NCBI RefSeq assembly: GCF_014645555.1
Contig: NZ_BMLY01000001.1
Coordinates: forward strand, 329,939 to 393,938
Reading direction: 5' to 3'
Length of the DNA stretch: 64,000 nt
Source of the DNA: Silvimonas amylolytica
GTDB lineage: Bacteria > Pseudomonadota > Gammaproteobacteria > Burkholderiales > Chitinibacteraceae
Shown here piece after piece: positions 51,528 to 59,437 of this stretch. The position numbers and the translations under genes are program-made. Within the stretch, counting starts at the first letter, position 1. The number at the start of each line of letters is the position of its first letter. The notes under the pieces are model-generated. The model saw nothing but the letters and a program-made list of their open reading frames with translations. It searched no databases and was not told where the DNA came from.

Positions 51528-52337
51528 ATGTCAGTAGCCATCAGAACACCGGAAGAAATCGAAAAAATGCGCGTAGCCGGCCGGCTCGGCGCGGAATTGC
51601 TCGATTTCATCACCCCGCACGTGCAGCCAGGCGTGACCACCGAAGAGCTGGATCGCTTGTGCCATGAGTACATGGTCAACGTGCAAAAAACCATCCCTGC
51701 CCCGCTGGGTTACCAGCCGCCGGGGTATACGCCGTACCCAAAGTCCATCTGCACGTCGGTCAACAACGTGATCTGTCATGGCATTCCCAATGACAAACCG
51801 TTGAAAAATGGTGACACCGTAAACATCGACGTCACGGTGATCAAAGACGGCTACCACGGCGATAACAGCCGCATGTTCATGGTGGGCGACAAAGTCCCGG
51901 CCCATGCCAAACGACTGGCGCAGGTCACCTTTGACAGCATGTGGATCGGCATTGAGCAGATCAAACCGGGCGCACATCTAGGCGACATCGGCGAGGCCAT
52001 CCAGCGTTATGCCGAGAAAGCCGGTTATTCAGTCGTGCGTGAGTTCTGCGGCCACGGCATTGGCGATCACTTTCATGAAGATCCGCAGGTACTGCACTAC
52101 GGCAAAGCGGGGACGGGTATTGAGCTGAAACCGGGCATGATCTTTACCGTGGAGCCCATGATCAATCTGGGCAAGCGCGAAATCCGCGCCATGCCGGATG
52201 GCTGGACCATCGTCACCAAAGACCGCTCGCTCTCCGCCCAGTATGAACACACCGTGCTGGTGACTGAAACCGGTTACGAAATCCTGACCATGTCGGCAGG
52301 CGTACAGCCCAAACCTGAAAAATACCTGCTCGGATAA
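51528..52337 (+). CDS. map: Methionine aminopeptidase, type I
   Basis: Removes the initiator Met co-translationally. It has 269 residues and the pita-bread fold, with metal ligands in NIDVTVIKDGYHGDNS (two Asp), CGHGIGDHFHEDP (His) and the late Glu in FTVEPMI. I chose the ATG at 51528 (GGGAA upstream) over one five codons earlier. It lies 11 nt before glnD. Confidence 0.96.
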   Translation: MSVAIRTPEEIEKMRVAGRLGAELLDFITPHVQPGVTTEELDRLCHEYMVNVQKTIPAPLGYQPPGYTPYPKSICTSVNNVICHGIPNDKPLKNGDTVNIDVTVIKDGYHGDNSRMFMVGDKVPAHAKRLAQVTFDSMWIGIEQIKPGAHLGDIGEAIQRYAEKAGYSVVREFCGHGIGDHFHEDPQVLHYGKAGTGIELKPGMIFTVEPMINLGKREIRAMPDGWTIVTKDRSLSAQYEHTVLVTETGYEILTMSAGVQPKPEKYLLG

Positions 52338-52348
52338 CCGGAACGCTC

Positions 52349-54916
52349 ATGACCGCCCTGCGCTCAGTCATCGCCCTGCGCGAACATCACGCGGCCCAGA
52401 AAGCCGAACTGCACCGCAAGTTCAGTAACCCGGCCAAAGCGGCACCACTGTTGCAGGCGCTGGCGCATCTGACTGATCGCACCCTGATCGAGTTGTGGGA
52501 CCGACACGGGTTTGAATCTGACATGTTGCTGGTGGCGGTGGGGGGTTACGGGCGCGGCGAGTTATACCCGTATTCGGATATTGATCTCTTGATGCTGTTG
52601 CCAGATCAGCCCTCCCCGGCCTTGCTGGAAAAGCTGGAAATCTTCATCGGCGAGTTGTGGGATATTGGCCTGGAAGTGGGCCATAGCGTGCGTACCCTGC
52701 CCGATTGTCTTGCGGAAGCGGAAAAAGACATCACCGTGCAGACGGCATTGCTGGAGTCCCGTTGTCTCACGGGTGATCGGCAACGCTTTACCGAGTTTCG
52801 CGATACGGTGCACCGGCATATTGATCCAAAAGAATTTTTTGACGCCAAACTGCTGGAACAACAAGCCCGGTATGCGCGGTTCCAGAATGCCACCTACAAA
52901 CTGGAACCCAACGTCAAAGAAGCACCAGGCGGTCTGAGAGACTTGCATTTGATCGGCTGGATTGGCTCGGCATTGGGCTTGGGCAACAATTGGCGCAAGC
53001 TCGCGGCACTGGGCATGCTCACCCATGAAGAAAGCCAGAAGCTGCGCCGGGCAGAACGTGTGCTGCGTTGTATTCGCATTCAATTGCACTGGACGGCCAA
53101 GCGCCACGAAGACCGCATCCTGTTTGACTATCAGAACCCGATGGCGGCTGATTTTGGGTATGTCGACAACCAGAAGCAGCGCGCCAGCGAACAGTTGATG
53201 GCGCAGTACTATCTGGCCGCGCGTATCGTTAGCCAATTAACGCCGTTGCTGGTGCGAGCGTTGCGTACGCAGATTTTTTCGCAGATTGGGGTTGAGGTCA
53301 CGCCACTGAACGAGCGGTTCCAGTTGCGTGGTCCGGTGCTGGAAATCACCCGCCCGGATGTTTTCCAGCAAGACCCATCGGCCATTCTTGAATTGTTCCT
53401 CGTTTTCGAGCAAGAAAACTACGCGGCCGACATTGCGCCCGAGACGCTGCGCGCGCTGTGGCATGCCCGATCACGCATTGACGATGAATTCCGCGCCAAT
53501 CCACGCAACAAAGAACTGTTTATCGATTTATTCCGTCAGCCTGCGGGGCTGACACGCATCATGCGGCGCATGAACCAGTACGGCGTGCTGGGGCGGTACA
53601 TCCCCGAGTTTGGCAAGATTGTCGGGCGTATGCAGCATGACCTCTTTCACGTGTACACCGTGGACGAACACACGCTCATGGTGCTGCGTAACGTGCGCCG
53701 CTTTGCGGTTGCCGCATTCACGCACGAATATCCGTTCTGCTCCCGGCTGATTGCCGAGTTCGACCGACCCGAAACCCTTTATATTGCCGCCTTGTTCCAT
53801 GATATCGGCAAAGGCCGTGGCGGCGACCACTCTGAACTGGGCGAGAAAATTGCCGCAGACTTCTGTAACGAGCACCCGATTGATCCGGAAGACCGCAAAC
53901 TGATTCCGTGGTTGGTGAAGCATCATCTGGTTATGTCATCGTTCGCGCAGAAACGTGACGTGTACGATCCGGAAGTCGTGGAAGAATTTGCCAATCTGGT
54001 CGGCGATCAGCGCCACCTGGTTGCGCTCTATCTGCTGACGGTCGCCGATATTCGCGGCACCAGTCCCAAGGTGTGGAACGCCTGGAAAGCCAAGCTGCTG
54101 GAAGACCTGTACAAAGCCACCCAACGTTTCCTCTCTGCCCGCAGCATGCCTGTGCAATCCTGGCTGGAAGACCGCCAGGCCGAAGCGCTTCGCCTGTTAC
54201 GCCTGTATGGGCTGCGTGATGACGCGCATCAGACGTTCTGGGATCAACTCGACACGATCTACTTCCTGCGCCATGACGCGCGCGAAATCGCCTGGCACAC
54301 ACGGCAGCTGTTCTCCCGTATTGATACCGACGTGCCGGTGGTGCGCGCCAAATTGTCAGAATCGGGTGAAGGTCTGCAAGTCCTGGTATACACCAAAGAT
54401 GCCGCAGATCTGTTCGCACGCATTTGCGCTTTTTTTGAGAAAGCCGGTTACTCGATCTTTGATGCACACATCCACACCACACGCCACGGCTACGCGCTCG
54501 ATAGCTTTTATGTGTACATCCCTGATCATCAGAAGGATGGCTATCGCGATCTGATCGGCTATGTCGAGTACGAACTGGCCAACCAGATTGCCCGCCAGGC
54601 CCCCCTGACGCCGCCCGGTAAAGCGCGCTTGTCACGGCAACTCAAACACTTTCCGATTCAACCACGTGTGGAAATCAGCGCGGATGAACGCGGCGGCAAA
54701 TATCAGGTACTGTCAATCACCGCAGGTGACCGCACAGGTCTGTTGTCGACCATCGCCGGCATCCTGGCAGCCAACCGGATTGAGATCCAGTCGGCCAAGA
54801 TCATGACGCTCGGTGAGCGGGCTGAGGATAACTTCCTTATTTCTGGGCAGATTCTGGGCGATGAGCGCTCCGTGCGACACCTCGAAGGTGATTTGCTGGC
54901 GGCACTGCAACTGTAG
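52349..54916 (+). CDS. glnD: Bifunctional uridylyltransferase/uridylyl-removing enzyme GlnD
   Basis: Senses glutamine and (de)uridylylates the PII protein. It has 855 residues, in order: nucleotidyltransferase domain (GGYGRGELYPYSDIDLLM, about 55-75), GlnD-specific domain, HD phosphohydrolase (FHDIGKGRGGDHSELG, about 485), and two ACT domains (about 675-850). It is followed by a strong terminator. Confidence 0.97.
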   Translation: MTALRSVIALREHHAAQKAELHRKFSNPAKAAPLLQALAHLTDRTLIELWDRHGFESDMLLVAVGGYGRGELYPYSDIDLLMLLPDQPSPALLEKLEIFIGELWDIGLEVGHSVRTLPDCLAEAEKDITVQTALLESRCLTGDRQRFTEFRDTVHRHIDPKEFFDAKLLEQQARYARFQNATYKLEPNVKEAPGGLRDLHLIGWIGSALGLGNNWRKLAALGMLTHEESQKLRRAERVLRCIRIQLHWTAKRHEDRILFDYQNPMAADFGYVDNQKQRASEQLMAQYYLAARIVSQLTPLLVRALRTQIFSQIGVEVTPLNERFQLRGPVLEITRPDVFQQDPSAILELFLVFEQENYAADIAPETLRALWHARSRIDDEFRANPRNKELFIDLFRQPAGLTRIMRRMNQYGVLGRYIPEFGKIVGRMQHDLFHVYTVDEHTLMVLRNVRRFAVAAFTHEYPFCSRLIAEFDRPETLYIAALFHDIGKGRGGDHSELGEKIAADFCNEHPIDPEDRKLIPWLVKHHLVMSSFAQKRDVYDPEVVEEFANLVGDQRHLVALYLLTVADIRGTSPKVWNAWKAKLLEDLYKATQRFLSARSMPVQSWLEDRQAEALRLLRLYGLRDDAHQTFWDQLDTIYFLRHDAREIAWHTRQLFSRIDTDVPVVRAKLSESGEGLQVLVYTKDAADLFARICAFFEKAGYSIFDAHIHTTRHGYALDSFYVYIPDHQKDGYRDLIGYVEYELANQIARQAPLTPPGKARLSRQLKHFPIQPRVEISADERGGKYQVLSITAGDRTGLLSTIAGILAANRIEIQSAKIMTLGERAEDNFLISGQILGDERSVRHLEGDLLAALQL

Positions 54917-54950
54917 TCCAGCGGTCCAGCCGTCATTCAAGGCACAAACA

Positions 54951-54981
54951 AAAAAGCTGCATCACCCGATGCAGCTTTTTT
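54951..54981. terminator. Bidirectional terminator glnD/mltF
   Basis: Perfect 13-bp arms AAAAAGCTGCATC/GATGCAGCTTTTT with an ACCC loop, between convergent glnD and the mltF-like gene. Confidence 0.93.
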
Positions 54982-55010
54982 GTTGATGGCGCAACCTTGG
55001 CCAATGATAC

Positions 55011-56465
55011 TCAGCGATCTTTGTCCGCCACGGCCGAGGCAACTTCATCCTGGGGTACAGAAGCAGCATGAGAAGCCCCCTGGTACGCCAGGTAATAGCG
55101 GTTGACGGTAGAGACGTAATCCAGCAGCTTGCCGCCCATCGTTTGCCGGGCGACTTTCTCTACGTTGCCTGACCAGCGATTTGGATCCAGTCCCTGCGCT
55201 TGCGCTTTCTTGCGCAGTTGCTGAACGCGCCCTTCACCCGCATTGTATGCGGCAATCATGAACGCCAGCTGATCATCCGGTTCAATATCTGGCGATTTGA
55301 ACATGTCGCGCAGGTACACCAGATAACGTGCCGCCGCAGTGACGTTTTGCTCATTGTCATGCGGATTGGTCACGCCCATTTTGCGCGCGGTAGACGGGTT
55401 GATCTGCATGATGCCAGTCGGGCCATTCTTGCGGATCACCGGATGCAGCGTGCTTTCACGCTGGCCAATGGCTGCCAGCAACATCCAGTCCATATTGTTG
55501 GCAGATGCCACCAACTGGAACATAGGCGCAAAAAAACCCAGTTTATCCACGGCACTCAACTGATTGGGGTTGCTGATCTTGGCATCACTGGACAAATACC
55601 GCTGGGTTACCTTGAGTGCACGTTGCGCCATGCCGGCACCGCTACCGCTAATGAAACGGTTGAGTTCTGCCAGCAACTGCGGCTTGCTCTGGTCGATCGC
55701 CCACGCTACGTCAATCGATGGCTGAATACAGGCATCGCCACGCAAGCGGGGGTATTTCTTGCCCCACAAATCAGAGACATAACGACTGGAAAGCGTGGCG
55801 ATACTGTCATCGGTCTGGATGCTGCCCAATACGGCCTCTGCAGTCGTGCCGGCTGCGGCATCCCGCGTAATGACTTTGGGATAATCCAGCAACAGACGAC
55901 GGGCATAGCTGCCGCTGGCCAGCGTCAGCGTTTTACCATCTGCATCTTTGATGTCACTCATGACCTGAGTATTCGGGTTTTGTACCACGCACCACTGGTC
56001 GCGCAGATAAGGCTGAGTGAAGGCGACCAGTTGTTTCGAGCCCTCATTCACCGGCATCAACCCGGCCGCGATATCTCCTTTGCCGGCCCGTAGCGAAGGA
56101 ATAAGTTCACCGCTATCTACCGGCACAAACATCAATTTGAGCGGTGATGCGTTTTTGGACCGGTTACGGTTCAGGAATTTTTCCAGTTCCAGCAGCATGG
56201 CGTATTCCACGCCATGCGGACGACCGTTCTGGAAGAAAAAGGTGGAGGGCCCCAGCGCGACCAACACCCGCAACTGGCCAGGCGGGTTGGCTGGATCATA
56301 ATCCTGGTCGCCCAGTTCGGTCTGACTGTTGAGCGCCGGGTGTTCACCTTTCTGGCTGGCCACAGCACGCGCTCTTTTGGGGCTGTGGTTAGCGGCAAGT
56401 GCATTGCCGCTGCCAATAACAAAGATAAACAGCAGTAGGTAAATCAGGGATTTGGCCTGGTTCAT
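55011..56465 (-). CDS. mltF: MltF-like membrane-bound lytic transglycosylase
   Basis: Cleaves peptidoglycan glycan strands to 1,6-anhydro products. From the ATG at 56465 it has 484 residues. A signal or anchor helix (SLIYLLLFIFVIGSGNALA) is followed by an ABC solute-binding-type domain (about 70-300) and an SLT catalytic domain (about 330-460) with the catalytic Glu in IGQRESTLHP and GIMQINPSTARKMG. The domain order matches E. coli MltF. Another ATG lies three codons upstream; neither has a visible Shine-Dalgarno. Confidence 0.92.
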   Translation of the reverse strand: MNQAKSLIYLLLFIFVIGSGNALAANHSPKRARAVASQKGEHPALNSQTELGDQDYDPANPPGQLRVLVALGPSTFFFQNGRPHGVEYAMLLELEKFLNRNRSKNASPLKLMFVPVDSGELIPSLRAGKGDIAAGLMPVNEGSKQLVAFTQPYLRDQWCVVQNPNTQVMSDIKDADGKTLTLASGSYARRLLLDYPKVITRDAAAGTTAEAVLGSIQTDDSIATLSSRYVSDLWGKKYPRLRGDACIQPSIDVAWAIDQSKPQLLAELNRFISGSGAGMAQRALKVTQRYLSSDAKISNPNQLSAVDKLGFFAPMFQLVASANNMDWMLLAAIGQRESTLHPVIRKNGPTGIMQINPSTARKMGVTNPHDNEQNVTAAARYLVYLRDMFKSPDIEPDDQLAFMIAAYNAGEGRVQQLRKKAQAQGLDPNRWSGNVEKVARQTMGGKLLDYVSTVNRYYLAYQGASHAASVPQDEVASAVADKDR

Positions 56466-56605
56466 GCGCCGCATTTTAGGAGGCGATGTAAGTTTTATGC
56501 CAGTACCAAACTCACAAAAGGCCTGTTTTGCGGGATTGCCGCATGCCTTTTGCATGCACCCGACCCATCCGCACGCAGCCCGCAGGCCTGCGCTGATGTG
56601 CTTGC

Positions 56606-56854
56606 CTAGTGGGCAAAATCGACAGCAAAACGGTGCGCCCAGCCGGTATCTCCCTCATCAAAGGTATAACGGCCAGTCTTGCCATCAGCGCGGCGCTGGA
56701 CGGTCAGCCGCGCCATTTGCCCGGCCACCCCGTCCAGCCAGGACTGGCCTTCCAGATGAAAATCGAAATCTTCGTGATCTTTGGAAAGCGTCTGCAACGC
56801 GACATCCAGCGCAATGCGCTGATCCCACGGCAAGTTTTCAACGACATCAGACAT
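56606..56854 (-). CDS. Small protein of unknown function
   Basis: An 82-residue acidic protein (MSDVVENLPWDQRIALDVALQ at the N-terminus) with good coding character and a clear Shine-Dalgarno (GGAGTGATGG). The predicted N-terminal helix is followed by beta-strand-like stretches (ARLTVQRRADG, GRYTFDEGD). No family recognised. It lies downstream of another small gene of similar length on the same strand. Confidence 0.65.
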   Translation of the reverse strand: MSDVVENLPWDQRIALDVALQTLSKDHEDFDFHLEGQSWLDGVAGQMARLTVQRRADGKTGRYTFDEGDTGWAHRFAVDFAH

Positions 56855-56913
56855 CCATCACTCCTTGGGCGGCAATCAGGCCTGGGTGGCCCGTTTTGCC
56901 GGACCGGATATGA

Positions 56914-56946
56914 CATCACCGGCGCCCAGGCGGTGCGCCGGTGATG
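56914..56946. repeat. Strong 12-bp-arm hairpin between two small genes
   Basis: Exact inverted repeat CATCACCGGCGC/GCGCCGGTGATG with a 9-nt loop. Neither strand has a T-run after it, so it is not a typical terminator. It lies in the 124-nt gap between the two small unknown genes and may stabilise the mRNA 3' end or control the second gene. Confidence 0.6.
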
Positions 56947-56978
56947 AGGTAACAACGCCTGAACGTCGCCGGGGTTGA

Positions 56979-57239
56979 TCACATTTGCGAGAAACTACCC
57001 CGCGCCAGATCCGTTTCGAACTCGCGCAACCAGCCTATGGGGCCTTCACTGCCCAGATACATGCGGATGCGGTCAAATCGCGCCACGCTGATTTCGCGCT
57101 GGTGTTCACCTGCGCCATTGAGCAAGGCATCGTTTGCGACCACGTCAAAATCCTCGTACACATAACCATGACGCTCGCAAGCACTGATGAATTCATCCTG
57201 TTCGTTGGGATCGAATTGATAAAACAGTTTTTGGGGCAT
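56979..57239 (-). CDS. Small acidic protein of unknown function
   Basis: An 86-residue protein (MPQKLFYQFDPNEQDEFISAC) rich in Asp, Glu and aromatic residues, with a strong Shine-Dalgarno (GGAGGACTCACC). It looks like a single small domain with mixed helix and strand; no signal peptide or membrane segment. No family recognised. It heads a two-gene minus-strand unit with the 82-residue protein downstream. The 289 nt upstream, to uup, hold no gene that I can support. Confidence 0.65.
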   Translation of the reverse strand: MPQKLFYQFDPNEQDEFISACERHGYVYEDFDVVANDALLNGAGEHQREISVARFDRIRMYLGSEGPIGWLREFETDLARGSFSQM

Positions 57240-57528
57240 GGTGAGTCCTCCAGGTGGGCCATCGGGACCAGCATAGACTACCTGAGGGGTAGCCCGTTGC
57301 CCGACTTGCTGCGGGAGGAGGGTTTTATCCCTCGTCAGAGGGACAGCGACTACCCAGCGAGCTGCACCGGATAACCCGCTTTACCGCGTAAAAGCTTCAA
57401 GTGCGCGAGCGAACAGGTAAAATGGCCAGCCGTGCCTGCCTTGCCATCGCCGCCTGTCGCCTGATGCTGCTGGCCGACAACCGGAACCCGCCACCCATTC
57501 GGCACCCTTAGCTGTCCAGGAATCGTTC

Positions 57529-59430
57529 ATGCCTTTGCTTTATGTAGAAAACGCCAGCCTTGCCTATGGCCACTGGCCCTTGCTTGATCACGCCACATTC
57601 GCTGTCGATGAAGGCGAGCGTGTGGGGCTGATTGGCCGTAATGGTCAGGGTAAATCCACGCTGCTCAAGGCCATTGCCGGGTTGGCGGTGCTGGACGATG
57701 GCGACATCCGGATCGCACAGAACGCGCGAATGGCCTTTGTCGCGCAAGAGCCGGAGTTCCAGCCTGGCCAGACCGTTTTTGAAGCGGTGGCTGAAGGCCT
57801 GGGGGACCTGCGCCAGTTGCTGGTCGACTACCACGCCGTCGCTGATGCCCAGGACGGCAGTGAAGAAAAACTGGCACACCTGATGCAACTACAGCATGAC
57901 CTGGAAGCCAGGGATGGCTGGCGTTTCGATGTGTTGATCTCAGGGACACTCAGCCATCTTGGCCTGCCGCCGCAAACGCCCGTGGCAGATCTATCTGGCG
58001 GCTGGAAGAAACGCGTCGCCCTGGCACGCGCGCTGGTCAGCGAACCGCAGATTCTGCTTCTTGATGAACCCACCAACCATCTGGACGTTAGCGCCATCGA
58101 ATGGCTGGAAGGCCTTTTGAACAATTTCACCGGCAGCGTACTGTTTATTACGCATGATCGACGCTTCCTGGATAACGTGGCCAACCGCATCATTGAACTG
58201 GATCGTGGCCATATCACCAGTTTTCCTGGCAATTTCTCGACCTTTGAAACGCGCAAGGCTGAACTGCTGGCCCAGGAAGAAACGGTCAATCGCAAGTTCG
58301 ACAAATTCCTGGCGCAGGAAGAAGTATGGATTCGCAAAGGTGTTGAAGCCCGCCGCACCCGCAATGAAGGCCGCGTGCGTCGACTGGAGCAACTGCGCAG
58401 GGATCGTGCCGCACGGCGAGAGCGCATCGGTAATGTGTCGTTCCAGCTGGATGCAGGCGATCGGTCAGGCAAGCTGATTGCCGAGTTCGAGCAGGTCAAC
58501 AAGGCCTTTGCCAATAAGGTCATCCTGAAAGATTTCAGTACACGCTTGATCCGTGGCGACAAGATTGGGCTGATTGGCCCCAATGGCGTGGGCAAGACCA
58601 CTTTCTTGAAGCTGGTCCTGGGCGAACTTGAACCCGATACCGGCACGATCCAGCGCGGCACCAAGATTGAGGTCGCGTATTTTGACCAGTTCCGCGAGCA
58701 ACTGGATGAAAACGCGACAGTCGCCGACGTCGTCAGTCAGGGTAACGAGTACGTTGAGATTGGTAACTCGCGCAAACACATCATGGGTTATCTGGAAGAG
58801 TTCCTGTTCCCGGCCGAACGTGCCCGCAGCCCGGTGCGCTCGCTCTCGGGCGGAGAGCGCAATCGCCTGTTGTTGGCGCGATTGTTCACACGCCCCGCCA
58901 ACGTGCTGGTGCTGGATGAACCGACCAACGATCTGGACATCGATACGCTGGAGCTGCTGGAACAACTGTTGATTGATTATCCTGGTACCGTGTTTCTGGT
59001 GTCCCACGACCGGGCATTTCTTGATAACGTCGTCACACAAGTTGTTGCTTTTGAGGGTGAGGGTGTTCTGCTGGAAAACGCGGGCGGATATAGTGACTGG
59101 CAACAAGCGCGCGAACGCATGCTCAAAGCCCGCGCAGCAACGCAACAAGCGGCGGTCCGCAAAGAGCCTGTCGCTGAAAAATCACAAGAACGCAGCCGTC
59201 AGCGCCCTGCCCGGCTAAGCTTTAACGAACAGCGTGAGCTGGATCGGCTACCCGATGAGATTGCCGCGCTGGAACAAGAACAGACTCAGTTGAACGAAGC
59301 GCTGCTTAACCCGGACATTTACCGGACTGACCCACATAAGGCACGTGAGATGCAAATACGGGTAGAAACCATCGAGACCAGTCTGCTGGAAAAGCTGGAA
59401 CGCTGGGAACAGCTGGAAGCACGACGCTAA
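57529..59430 (+). CDS. uup: ABC-F ATPase Uup
   Basis: Duplicated cytoplasmic ABC-F ATPase of 633 residues without membrane domain, linked to ribosome function and to precise excision of transposons in E. coli. It has two Walker A motifs (GRNGQGKST, GPNGVGKTT), two signatures (LSGGWKKR, LSGGERNR) and two Walker B motifs (LLLDEPTNHLD, LVLDEPTNDLD). A basic interdomain linker (RKGVEARRTRNEGR) and a C-terminal coiled coil (about 560-630), typical of Uup, complete it. It lies 8 nt before the sensor kinase. Confidence 0.95.
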   Translation: MPLLYVENASLAYGHWPLLDHATFAVDEGERVGLIGRNGQGKSTLLKAIAGLAVLDDGDIRIAQNARMAFVAQEPEFQPGQTVFEAVAEGLGDLRQLLVDYHAVADAQDGSEEKLAHLMQLQHDLEARDGWRFDVLISGTLSHLGLPPQTPVADLSGGWKKRVALARALVSEPQILLLDEPTNHLDVSAIEWLEGLLNNFTGSVLFITHDRRFLDNVANRIIELDRGHITSFPGNFSTFETRKAELLAQEETVNRKFDKFLAQEEVWIRKGVEARRTRNEGRVRRLEQLRRDRAARRERIGNVSFQLDAGDRSGKLIAEFEQVNKAFANKVILKDFSTRLIRGDKIGLIGPNGVGKTTFLKLVLGELEPDTGTIQRGTKIEVAYFDQFREQLDENATVADVVSQGNEYVEIGNSRKHIMGYLEEFLFPAERARSPVRSLSGGERNRLLLARLFTRPANVLVLDEPTNDLDIDTLELLEQLLIDYPGTVFLVSHDRAFLDNVVTQVVAFEGEGVLLENAGGYSDWQQARERMLKARAATQQAAVRKEPVAEKSQERSRQRPARLSFNEQRELDRLPDEIAALEQEQTQLNEALLNPDIYRTDPHKAREMQIRVETIETSLLEKLERWEQLEARR

Positions 59431-59437
59431 CCGGTTC

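Noticed and set aside
56452-56913. A plus-strand frame with AGGAGG upstream, opposite the start of the mltF-like gene
   Set aside because: Its translation is Pro/Arg/His-rich without family features and it overlaps the better-supported small gene at 56606-56854.
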